Source: DAOQAU01 sp964640325 (GTDB lineage Bacteria > Cyanobacteriota > Vampirovibrionia > Gastranaerophilales > Gastranaerophilaceae). Taken from it: a DNA stretch of 32,377 bases. The stretch lies in contig CAZXID010000022.1 in the NCBI GenBank assembly GCA_964640325.1, positions 1 through 32,377 on the forward strand, given 5' to 3'. The notes beneath the pieces were generated by a model. The model ran no database searches. It saw nothing but the letters and a program-made list of their open reading frames with translations, and had not been told where the DNA came from. The position numbers and the translations under genes were made by a program. This document shows, one piece after another, positions 24,101 to 30,926 of this stretch (its first letter is position 1; the number at the start of each line of letters is the position of its first letter).

Positions 24101-24771
24101 AAATCAGGAAAGACTTTCGTAAAAACACAAATATCATAAGTTATTTGTTTTCGATTATCCAAAAACAATGAGCCCTGCGACTTTAATTTGATTTTTTTAT
24201 CTAAAACAAAATCACTCAATTCAAAATCTTTTCCCTTGAAAAAATAACCTTTTGCAGTATCCGTATTAATTATAGAAACCCTATATTTTTCAATTTTTAT
24301 ATCAGGAATAGATGAATAAAACGAAAATCCAAAGGGCAATTTTTGCCTTTCTGTTTCTTCAAGTTGAATAGGTTTCAAATATTTTTCAAGCAAAAATTGC
24401 CCTTTATTATTAACCTTTAAATTAAACAAAGCCTTTTGAGAATCAAGCGTGCTAAACTTTATTTTGCCAAAAATAAGATACGGAAGTGATATTGCAATTT
24501 TAAAATCGTTTATCTGCCCGAATTTTTCACCATTGGGATATAAAAAATCCACCCTTTGGGCTGTTGCGCCTGCAGAAAGCTTCCAATCGGAAAATGTTTT
24601 TGTGTCTTTAAACTTTACGACTATACCGGTTTTTTCCTGAATTGTTTGAACAACTTGAGGCAAATATTGGTTTATGTCAAAAAGAATCGGCAATGCGTAT
24701 ATAAATGCCAAATAAAACAATAAGCAAAAAGAAAAAACAGTTATTAAAATTATTTTTAAGGGTTTCATCAA
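21199..24771 (-). CDS. Giant AsmA/YhdP-like envelope protein
   Basis: A 1190-residue protein with an N-terminal membrane anchor (about residues 5-27, ILITVFSFCLLFYLAFIYALP) followed by INQYLPQVVQTIQEKTG, the usual opening of AsmA-type proteins. The rest is a long run of beta strands (many LKIDGNLDLENI-like repeats), then an AsmA-like C-terminal region: LKGNTKFVVSNGEMKTLGKLEHLL, WANISYLTTTGPSMSMYITGRY, LTILGRVSDDVAQVLGPLGD. Members such as YhdP, TamB and AsmA form periplasmic hydrophobic grooves that carry phospholipids to the outer membrane; a similar task is inferred here and implies a double-membrane cell. A polar tail after residue 1130 is Gln/Lys/Glu-rich. It follows folC after a terminator, so probably has its own promoter. 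Confidence 0.8.
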   Translation of the reverse strand: MMKPLKIILITVFSFCLLFYLAFIYALPILFDINQYLPQVVQTIQEKTGIVVKFKDTKTFSDWKLSAGATAQRVDFLYPNGEKFGQINDFKIAISLPYLIFGKIKFSTLDSQKALFNLKVNNKGQFLLEKYLKPIQLEETERQKLPFGFSFYSSIPDIKIEKYRVSIINTDTAKGYFFKGKDFELSDFVLDKKIKLKSQGSLFLDNRKQITYDICVFTKVFPDFNLKNLQTASDFNVIKIFEDLYKYKFLAQINSDLKISGEENDLKIDGNLDLENISTAIEGVTLPNSKINLKFDGRKIKINSKIFTSQSDNSTVIGVFENGGKKYLNLDVKSKKTDISNLFLIANNLCRIFGIKKFDQINADGQLSADFKLKSDFKTVNSKGYLKIEDAKFDYKLYNASLNSIFADIDFSQDMIKIKKASALLNSQPITIRGNLDKNANADILIEGKNLQLKGLLATLGKREFLRQNDVLGGSVNISTTLKGRIDNPLPEINTSFNNLIIYNKLQKVKISIQSAKAKSTVKNKEFKGKINALGIKISSQNFFKLIFLPELSANFDKRDLSIEKSSIVLDNSKLNIQGKILDYNSPKAFVDVKAKGFIFAKDIASMTKKYKPESAGKLPIIIKVYGSQRQKIQAQMLANKDNHISFVDVKGLGQNSLVNCDLIFDKDVLKIEEIALYSVKTAGPLSENFKTNTSSGYKVLTLSGKISDINSDAIFRDIGINIPNQLTVSLPDYPNSTARLKGDLKMNGNIKNPDIAGYLSISSLSVPELQIGLKNSMIHFNQNLISAACPDIVFGNSSVSINALAHNNFSQGLIINNVDVISENLELSDITGLLSRFSKNSDGFAPSLKLTILKGTSRIGKFKAADIITTNVTSNIFLRNNIFNMENVRGDAYLGKILGSINYDLAWQKLGLDLQGRGLSAAVAIKALSKMKEEIHGQLDFDSNITMVGQNRNQILKTLKGNTKFVVSNGEMKTLGKLEHLLYAQNIVSNNLLKANLNLIAKAVSTKNTGVYKYMRGDVDFSNAWANISYLTTTGPSMSMYITGRYHLIDEVAGLTILGRVSDDVAQVLGPLGDISVDKIISSIAKTDLPSRQILINSSYEKIDLIPPLTPKTSLPTKTFKVIIDGKVQSQSSVKSFKWISKPQVYQQEQRLVIQENNSIKNEGEQKSLKEQKEVFIPDFVEALPDFKR

Positions 24772-24841
24772 TTCCAGCCTTTCGCAAATTATAGTATCAT
24801 AATTTGCTACAAGGTGGCAATTTTTTAATCAAAATTTTTGC

Positions 24842-24870
24842 AAAAAAAACCTCCCAAAAATTTGAGAGGT
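24842..24870 (-). terminator. Terminator downstream of folC
   Basis: On the minus strand ACCTCTC pairs with GGGAGGT (one T-G pair) across an eight-base AT loop and is followed by eight Ts. It lies about 90 bases after the folC stop and ends the dcw-like run before the AsmA-like gene. Confidence 0.82.
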
Positions 24871-24894
24871 GAGCACTAAGCAATCAGAAGAGTT

Positions 24895-24924
24895 GAGGAT
24901 TTACCCATACATAATAAAATCCTC
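24895..24924. other. Additional hairpin in the folC 3' region
   Basis: GAGGATTT pairs perfectly with AAATCCTC across a 14-base loop, between the folC stop and its terminator. No coding frame is visible in this 90-base stretch, so it may be a structured 3' untranslated region or a small RNA ending at the terminator. Confidence 0.35.
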
Positions 24925-24962
24925 GGCTCATTAAAACATTGCACAAAATAATTAGTGATATG

Positions 24963-26153
24963 CTACTTTTTATCAATTTTTGAAAGTAATTCTTTTATCA
25001 TATAAATAGAGCCGCAAATTACAGTTATCTTGTCCGATTTGTTAAATTTGTCAAAAGGCTTTGCCTCAAAAGGACACGCAACGCTTAACTCCTCAAAAGA
25101 ACATGAATTTTGATTATCAAATTGATAGAAAAATATTTCATCTTCAGAGCTAAACAGGTTTTCTATCATCTGAGGGTAATTTTTATTTCTTAAGCATCCG
25201 AAAATAAATCTGAAACTTTGTTTTGAGAAATTTTGCTCCAGACTTTCTCTTAAAGCCTTGGCTCCACTAGAATTGTGCGCCGCATCAATTAAAATATCCT
25301 TTGTGTAAAATTCAAACCGGCAGGGATGCTTAACTTTTTTCAAGCCTTTTTCAATATTTTCTTGCAAAATTTCAAATCCATTTTTATTCAAAAATTCTAT
25401 TGTTTTAAGAACAAGTGAAAGATTTTCCTTTTGATAACTGCCCTTCAGGGCGGAATTTTCCTGCGGAAAATTCCGCCCTGAAGTTGAAATTAATATTTTA
25501 GATTTTTTTTCTTTTGCTATTTTTTTAATCACCTCAAAGCCAAGATTATTTTTACTTATTATAACAGGACTGCCTGATTTAATTATTCCCGCTTTTTCAT
25601 AAGAGATTTTTTCTATTGTATCTCCGAGTCTTTCTGTATGGTCAAAATCTATTGAAGTAATTATTGAGCAAATATTTTTTTTGATTATATTTGTGGCATC
25701 AAACCTTCCGCCCAAACCTGTTTCCAAAATTACCAAATCAACATTATTTTGGGCAAAATATTCAAAAGCAACTGTTGTAAGAATTTCAAATTCAGTCAAA
25801 TAAATATCGTTTTTATCTGCAATATCAACGATTTTGAAAATCAAATTTGAAAATATTTCTTTATTTATTTCTATATCGTTAATTTTTATGCGTTCAATAT
25901 AATCAACAACATGAGGGCTTGTAAACAATCCTGTTTTATATCCGTTTTGGGTTAAAATTGAACTCAACATCGAGCAGACAGAACCTTTTCCGTTTGTACC
26001 CGCAACGTGTATGTATTTAAGTTTTTTTTGCGGATTACCCAAAAACGCAAGAATTTTTTCAATGCGCTCAAGCCCCAAGTTTATATGAAACCTGCCTTGA
26101 GAAGTTAAAATATTCAAAGCTTTTTGGTAAGTAACTTTTGGCAAATTATCCAT
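24963..26153 (-). CDS. folC: Folylpolyglutamate / dihydrofolate synthase
   Basis: FolC adds Glu to folates (and often dihydropteroate) using ATP; it shares the Mur ligase fold. It is 396 residues, slightly short. Landmarks are the P-loop HVAGTNGKGSVCSML (about 49-63), FTSPHVVDYIERI, ETGLGGRFDATN, SIDFDHTERLG, EKAGIIK, the LKGSYQKEN motif (236-244) and DAAHNSSGAKAL, where most members have DGAHNP. Residues about 224-237 (TSGRNFPQENSALK) are encoded by a perfect 41-base palindrome, which supplies the first residues of the conserved L-x-G-x-Y-Q-x-x-N motif in place of the usual longer beta region. It follows murG by 16 bases, with the ribosome-binding G-run apparently supplied at the edge of a heptamer array. 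Confidence 0.92.
   Translation of the reverse strand: MDNLPKVTYQKALNILTSQGRFHINLGLERIEKILAFLGNPQKKLKYIHVAGTNGKGSVCSMLSSILTQNGYKTGLFTSPHVVDYIERIKINDIEINKEIFSNLIFKIVDIADKNDIYLTEFEILTTVAFEYFAQNNVDLVILETGLGGRFDATNIIKKNICSIITSIDFDHTERLGDTIEKISYEKAGIIKSGSPVIISKNNLGFEVIKKIAKEKKSKILISTSGRNFPQENSALKGSYQKENLSLVLKTIEFLNKNGFEILQENIEKGLKKVKHPCRFEFYTKDILIDAAHNSSGAKALRESLEQNFSKQSFRFIFGCLRNKNYPQMIENLFSSEDEIFFYQFDNQNSCSFEELSVACPFEAKPFDKFNKSDKITVICGSIYMIKELLSKIDKK
25443..25483. repeat. Perfect palindrome inside folC
   Basis: Nineteen-base arms, CTTCAGGGCGGAATTTTCC and its exact complement, flank a TGC loop. The centre (GGCGG-ATTTTCC against GGAAAAT-CCGCC) closely matches the pnp terminator at 9786-9833. It is translated in frame as FolC residues 224-237. 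Confidence 0.9.
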
Positions 26154-26161
26154 TTACCCCC

Positions 26162-26182
26162 CTCACTTCTCACTTCTCACTT
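26162..26182 (-). repeat. Heptamer array at the murG stop codon
   Basis: Three perfect tandem copies of CTCACTT on the plus strand, AAGTGAG on the transcribed strand. The last MurG residues (SEK) and its TGA stop are read from it. A G-run directly after it may serve as the folC ribosome-binding site. Confidence 0.88.
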
Positions 26183-27318
26183 ATTATATTTTTAAGCTGC
26201 TGCACAATATCTTTTGTCGCCTCAGGCTTTGCAAGCACAAGGGCATTTTCTTGAATGGTTTTAAGTTTCTCCTCACTGTCCAGAATTTGTTCTATTGCAA
26301 TCAAAAGAGTTTCTTTTGTAGTATCTGCATCTTCAAGATAAAGTGCAGCGCGTTTTTTGACCATAAAATCGGCGTTTTTTCTCTGATGATCTGCTGCTGC
26401 ATGCGGATAAGGAATCAAAATCGATGCAACCCCCGAGGCACAAAGTTCGGACAAACTCAACGAGCCTGCTCTGGAAACTGCAATATCGCTTGCTTTAAGT
26501 ACCGCTGCCATATCATTTAAATAAGGCTTTAAAATTAAATTTTTATTGTTTTCAAAATCAGGAAACTCTTTTTTAAGAAAAGAAACAACCTCGTCAAATT
26601 TTTTCTTTCCTGTTTGAAAAATAATTTGTAAATCCCTTTGCTGGCACAAATATTTTAAAACCCCCACAGTTGCCATGTTAATTGACTTAGCCCCTTGTGA
26701 GCCTCCCATAATGCAAAGTGTCATTTTATCCTGAATCCCGAGTTTTTCTCTTGCTTCTTTTTTTGAAGATTGAAAAAAGCTTTCTCTGATTGGATTGCCG
26801 TTTACGTGAATGTGTTTGGATTTCATAGATTCTTTTGCGCCTTCAAACGCAAGTGATACGCATTTTGCCATAGGTGCTATGTATCTTGATAAAATCCCCG
26901 GCTGAACATCACAGTCATGAATCATAAAAGGCACATCGGTAAGGTTTGCCGCAAACAATGCAGGTGCAGAAACGTAGCCGCCCGTTCCGAAAATAGCATC
27001 AGGCTTATATCGTTTTATGTAAAAAAGTGCCTTGAAAGTTGCCGCCTGAAGCTGAAAAAACCACAATATAAAATTCAATCCCAAAAAGCTTATTTTTCTT
27101 GGCATGGCAGAAATTTTCACACCCAAAAATTTATACCCCGCTTTTTCTGTAATTTCAAATTCAAGATTATCGGGGTTTCCCACATAATAAATTTCTTTTG
27201 TTTCAGGGTCGTTTTTCAGTGCTTCAAAAACCGCTATTGCAGGATAAATGTGCCCGCCGGTTCCGCCTCCCGTTATAAAATAAGTATATTTCTTTTTTTT
27301 ATCATAAGTGTCTGACAT
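26170..27318 (-). CDS. murG: UDP-GlcNAc:undecaprenyl-PP-MurNAc-pentapeptide transferase
   Basis: MurG makes lipid II from lipid I on the inner face of the membrane. The ATG at 27318 (382 residues) has AGGG nine bases upstream; an ATG two codons earlier is also possible. The N-terminal GGGTGGHIYPAIAV (lipid I site), IMGGSQGAKSIN in the middle and AVSRAGSLSLSELCASGVASILIPYPHAAADHQ for UDP-GlcNAc binding are all typical. It overlaps the ftsW end by 17 bases. Downstream, murC and murB, common in this position, are replaced by folC. Its last codons and stop lie in a heptamer repeat. Confidence 0.96.
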   Translation of the reverse strand: MSDTYDKKKKYTYFITGGGTGGHIYPAIAVFEALKNDPETKEIYYVGNPDNLEFEITEKAGYKFLGVKISAMPRKISFLGLNFILWFFQLQAATFKALFYIKRYKPDAIFGTGGYVSAPALFAANLTDVPFMIHDCDVQPGILSRYIAPMAKCVSLAFEGAKESMKSKHIHVNGNPIRESFFQSSKKEAREKLGIQDKMTLCIMGGSQGAKSINMATVGVLKYLCQQRDLQIIFQTGKKKFDEVVSFLKKEFPDFENNKNLILKPYLNDMAAVLKASDIAVSRAGSLSLSELCASGVASILIPYPHAAADHQRKNADFMVKKRAALYLEDADTTKETLLIAIEQILDSEEKLKTIQENALVLAKPEATKDIVQQLKNIISEK

Positions 27319-28489
27319 TTGCATTAACCCTAATCTTTTTCACTCTTTTTTTGGAAATATTAAGCAAAATTCCAACCATCCACATCGAAACCATAAGCGA
27401 AGAGCCCCCGTAGCTTATAAAAGGAAGCGTAACACCGGTTGCAGGAAGCAGGGAACTTGCAACACTCATATTCAAAAATGCCTGAAACCCTATTGAAAAA
27501 GTAATTCCAACCGCAAGAAGTTTTCCGTACATATCAGGACATCTTGAAGCAATCAAAAACCCCCGATGAACAAAAGTCCAAAAAAGTCCTATTACCAAAA
27601 GACATCCGATAAAGCCGAGTTCTTCTGCCATAACGGCAAAAATAAAATCCGTATGAGATTCCGGAAGCCATGCAAGTTTTTGTTTGGAGCTTCCGTATCC
27701 TACACCCCAGAATCCACCGGTTGCAAAGGCAACCAAAGACTGAATAACATTATAGCCCGCGCCCAAAGGATCAGCTTCAGGATTAAGCCATGTCGTAATT
27801 CTTGACATTTGATAGGGCTTAATAATTTGGGTAACTCCTGCCGTAAAAAGCCCAAAAGCACCTATTCCGGCGCTCATTACAAAAAATTTCAAAGGACCGC
27901 CCGCACTTAAATACATTACAAGCGAAGTCAACATTAATAAAATTACCATACTTAAATTCGGCTGTTTGAAAATCATAAAAACCATAATTAATATCGGCAG
28001 AAAATAATAAACTATTTTGTGATTGTCCATTATAACATCGTTTTTATAAAAAGCACTTGCAAGAAGCATTATAACAGCAGGTTTTGCGAATTCCGAGGGC
28101 TGAAATTGAAACATTCCTATCCCTATCCATCTCTTTGCTTCATTTACGGTAACCCCCAGCGGCGTATAATTTACAAGTATCAAACACAAAATCACAAAAA
28201 AAGTAAGAGGAATTGTCCAAACAACCATGTTTTTGTAATCGTAATTTGTTAAAAATTTCATCCCAATGAATCCGACCACAAGATAAATAATTTGACTGAA
28301 CAAAAACTTTGCAGGATTAACCCCTGCATCCATACATTTTGGCGCACTTGCCGAGAAAATGGCCATCAGTCCTAAGATTACAAGAAAAGCTACCACCACC
28401 AACAGAGTTTTGTCCGGCGGTGAAATAATTACGCTCATTTGAGGCTCGTAGTGCCTCGGCTTCTTATTTGAGTATCTTTGATAAGACAT
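27302..28489 (-). CDS. ftsW: SEDS peptidoglycan glycosyltransferase FtsW
   Basis: FtsW polymerises lipid II at the division septum with a cognate class B penicillin-binding protein. I take the ATG at 28489 (395 residues), next to AAAGG, overlapping murD by 26 bases; a longer frame to 28567 adds residues unlike the family, and an ATG at 28438 lacks a binding site. Ten membrane segments are visible. Conserved blocks are FQPSEFAKPAVI, the long loop WLPESHTDFIFAVMAEELGFIG with the catalytic-type Asp, and PFISYGGSSLM. Context in the mur cluster argues for FtsW rather than RodA. Confidence 0.92.
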   Translation of the reverse strand: MSYQRYSNKKPRHYEPQMSVIISPPDKTLLVVVAFLVILGLMAIFSASAPKCMDAGVNPAKFLFSQIIYLVVGFIGMKFLTNYDYKNMVVWTIPLTFFVILCLILVNYTPLGVTVNEAKRWIGIGMFQFQPSEFAKPAVIMLLASAFYKNDVIMDNHKIVYYFLPILIMVFMIFKQPNLSMVILLMLTSLVMYLSAGGPLKFFVMSAGIGAFGLFTAGVTQIIKPYQMSRITTWLNPEADPLGAGYNVIQSLVAFATGGFWGVGYGSSKQKLAWLPESHTDFIFAVMAEELGFIGCLLVIGLFWTFVHRGFLIASRCPDMYGKLLAVGITFSIGFQAFLNMSVASSLLPATGVTLPFISYGGSSLMVSMWMVGILLNISKKRVKKIRVNANVRHL

Positions 28490-29813
28490 GACCTTTAAAT
28501 ACTTCCCCCCTATGTTCATAACTTTTGAACATATCAAAACTTGCACACGCAGGCGATAACAGCACAACTTCAGGTTTTAACTCTATTGATTTATCGATTG
28601 CACCCTCCAGCGTGTTTTCAAAGATTATATTATCAAAACCTTTTTCCTTCAAGTTTGTTGCAAAACGTTCACCTGCCTCTCCGATTAAGATAACGGTCTT
28701 TATATGTTTTTTTATTTCTTCACAAAACTCGCTCAAATCGGTATTTTTATCCCTTCCGCCCGCTATTAAAACTGTGTTTTTGTCAAATGATTTTATTGCA
28801 ACAATTGAAGCTTCCGGATTTGTTGCTTTTGAATCGTTATAAAATTTTATCCCGTCAACCTGCGCCACATATTCAAGCCTGTGTTCAGGAGCTTTGAAAG
28901 CTTTTACGGCTTTTACTATATTTTTATTTTCAATTCCGACAAGTTTTGCAACAATAACTGCGCACATTATATTTTGATAATTATGATGACCGACAAGCGT
29001 ACAATCTTTTAAATCAATAATTTTTTCTTCTTGCCTGTTGCGTTTAAAAAATATTGCATCATTTTTTATGTAACAGCAATTGTCAGAAATTTCTTTATCA
29101 AAAAGGAAAACTTCAGATTGAACTTTTTTTGAAAATTCCAAAAGTTTTTCGTCTGCCCCGTTAAAAACAGCAAAAACAGGACTTTGCGGAGGCAAAAAAA
29201 GTTTTGCTTTTGCATCAAAATAATTATCAACCCCGTCATGCCAGTCAAGATGGTCAGGGGTAAAATTCAGCCAACAAGCGATTTGTGCCTGAAAAACAGT
29301 GCTTGTTGCAATTTGATAAGAACTCATTTCACACACGAAGTATTCGACATTTTCCTGCAAATAATCGCAAGGCGGGCTTCCGATATTTCCGCAAGCTTTT
29401 GCTTTGTATTCTTTGTTTAAAATGTATGCCGTAAGTGCAGTCGTGGTTGTTTTACCGTTTGTTCCGGTTATTGCAACAAAAGGTTTTGAGGTTTCCTCAT
29501 AGGCTAATTCCACCTCAGAGATTACATGTATTTTTCTTTCCCTGAGCTTGATAAAGATTTCGGCTTTTGGTGGAATGCCGGGGCTTGTAATCGCAATTGA
29601 AGAATTTTCTATAAATTTGTCGGAGTGCCCTCCCATTTCGATTTTTATGCCCAATTTTTCAAGCTCTAAAATGACTTTTGTATCTTCAGGTTTTTGTTCC
29701 CTTAACTCAGTAATAAAAACGTCAGCACCTTTCTTGTTCAAATATTTTGCCGCCGCAATACCGCTTTTAGACAAACCCAATATTAAAACTTTTTTTTCAA
29801 CCCAATTTTGCAT
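28464..29813 (-). CDS. murD: UDP-MurNAc-L-Ala:D-Glu ligase
   Basis: MurD adds D-Glu to UDP-MurNAc-L-Ala in the cytoplasm. The 449-residue length is normal. It opens with a Rossmann-like ILGLSKSGIAAAKYLNKKGADVFITE, then SPGIPP, the ATPase loop AITGTNGKTTTTAL, GNIGSP, SSYQIAT, NFTPDHLDWH, EHRLEYV, NDSKATNPEA and LIAGGRDKN. C-terminal LLSPACASFDMFKSYEHRGEVF is the usual end. mraY ends 29 bases upstream and ftsW starts inside its last codons, so translation is coupled. Confidence 0.96.
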   Translation of the reverse strand: MQNWVEKKVLILGLSKSGIAAAKYLNKKGADVFITELREQKPEDTKVILELEKLGIKIEMGGHSDKFIENSSIAITSPGIPPKAEIFIKLRERKIHVISEVELAYEETSKPFVAITGTNGKTTTTALTAYILNKEYKAKACGNIGSPPCDYLQENVEYFVCEMSSYQIATSTVFQAQIACWLNFTPDHLDWHDGVDNYFDAKAKLFLPPQSPVFAVFNGADEKLLEFSKKVQSEVFLFDKEISDNCCYIKNDAIFFKRNRQEEKIIDLKDCTLVGHHNYQNIMCAVIVAKLVGIENKNIVKAVKAFKAPEHRLEYVAQVDGIKFYNDSKATNPEASIVAIKSFDKNTVLIAGGRDKNTDLSEFCEEIKKHIKTVILIGEAGERFATNLKEKGFDNIIFENTLEGAIDKSIELKPEVVLLSPACASFDMFKSYEHRGEVFKGHVLSKILK

Positions 29814-29842
29814 TTATATCCCTCAAATCTGAAGATAAAACT

Positions 29843-30817
29843 TTATACCCAACCCCAATAAAATACGTTAAATAAAATAACCGCAAGTATTGAAAACAAA
29901 AGCGAAATAAAGGCAAATCTTATAACAATTTGTTTTTCGCTCCAACCTTCAAGTTCAAAGTGATGGTGTATCGGCGACATCTTAAAAACTCTTTTTCCTG
30001 TCGTTTTAAAACTTGCAACCTGAATCATAACAGAAAGAGTCTCAATGACAAAAACGGCGGCAAAAATAATTAAATAGAATTCAAATTTCCCCATAACAGC
30101 AAGTGTCCCCAGCAATCCGCCAAGAGCAAGAGAACCCGTATCACCCATAAAAACCTTTGCTTTAGGCTTATTATATCTTAAAAATCCTATCAAAGCCCCG
30201 ACAACAGCTGCTGCAATTATTGCCATTTCATGATATTTGTAAATTTCCAAAATAATTACACAAGCAACAAAAGAAGAAATTCCGCAAGACGATGCAAGAC
30301 CGTCAAGGCCATCTGTCAAATTGAAAGCATTTGAAAACCCCGTTATCAAAAATACCGCCAAAATAGGATAAAACCAATAAAGATAGATATAATCATACCC
30401 GACTTGAACAAAAGTTTTTCCCGCCAAGGTTACAAAAAGAGCAGGCAAAAGCGCTATGGCAATCTGTCTTAAAAACTTACCGCGTGCCGATAATCCTTTA
30501 TTTGCTTTCCCTTTTATTTTTAAAAAATCATCCTGAAACCCTGCAAGAGTATAAAAAAGCAAGGTTATTAACACAATCAGGGCGTTTGTATTTAGTTTTT
30601 GGGCAAGAAGAAGAGTTATAACAGATGCCAAAATTATTGCACCAATTATAAAAACACCGCCTGTTGTAGGGGTTCCGCTTTTTTGAGCATGTCCTTGCGG
30701 AGCTACATCTTTTATATATTGACCAAACATCTTTGTTTTAAGAAAATCAATATAAGGCACTCCCAACAAAAGGCACAAAATCAGCCCGAGTAAAAATGCC
30801 ACAATTATCATTATCAT
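29843..30817 (-). CDS. mraY: Phospho-MurNAc-pentapeptide transferase
   Basis: MraY moves phospho-MurNAc-pentapeptide onto undecaprenyl phosphate to form lipid I in the inner membrane. It is 324 residues with about ten membrane helices. Conserved sites are KSGTPTTGG, GFQDDFLK (Asp pair), SNAFNLTDGLDGLA, GFLRYNKPKAKVFMGDTGSLALGG and the cytoplasmic SPIHHHFELEGWSE with its His cluster. GGAG lies eight bases before the first ATG; a second in-frame ATG is two codons on. It follows murF after a 90-base gap containing a large inverted heptamer array. Confidence 0.97.
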   Translation of the reverse strand: MIMIIVAFLLGLILCLLLGVPYIDFLKTKMFGQYIKDVAPQGHAQKSGTPTTGGVFIIGAIILASVITLLLAQKLNTNALIVLITLLFYTLAGFQDDFLKIKGKANKGLSARGKFLRQIAIALLPALFVTLAGKTFVQVGYDYIYLYWFYPILAVFLITGFSNAFNLTDGLDGLASSCGISSFVACVIILEIYKYHEMAIIAAAVVGALIGFLRYNKPKAKVFMGDTGSLALGGLLGTLAVMGKFEFYLIIFAAVFVIETLSVMIQVASFKTTGKRVFKMSPIHHHFELEGWSEKQIVIRFAFISLLFSILAVILFNVFYWGWV

Positions 30818-30863
30818 TTTAATTTCTCCACTTTATTTAATATTTATACGCTTATCGTTTTGA

Positions 30864-30926
30864 GTGAGCAGTGAGCTGTGAACAGTGAAAATATTCTGCT
30901 CACCGCTCACAGTTCACTGTTCATTT
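30864..30926. repeat. Inverted heptamer array between murF and mraY
   Basis: Four GTGARCW-type heptamers (30864-30891) face four CTCACNG/TTCACTG-type heptamers (30899-30926) around TATTCTG. The reverse complement of the right arm matches the left arm over 25 bases with only G/A differences, so RNA from the transcribed strand could form an extended stem with G-U pairs. The murF stop (30907-30909) lies in the right arm. Confidence 0.85.

Noticed and set aside
24772..24962. Riboswitch upstream of the AsmA-like gene
   Set aside because: The hairpins belong to the 3' side of folC, and no known aptamer pattern is recognisable.
28438..28457. Small GAGGC/GCCTC hairpin near the ftsW start
   Set aside because: Five base pairs only and within coding sequence; likely chance.
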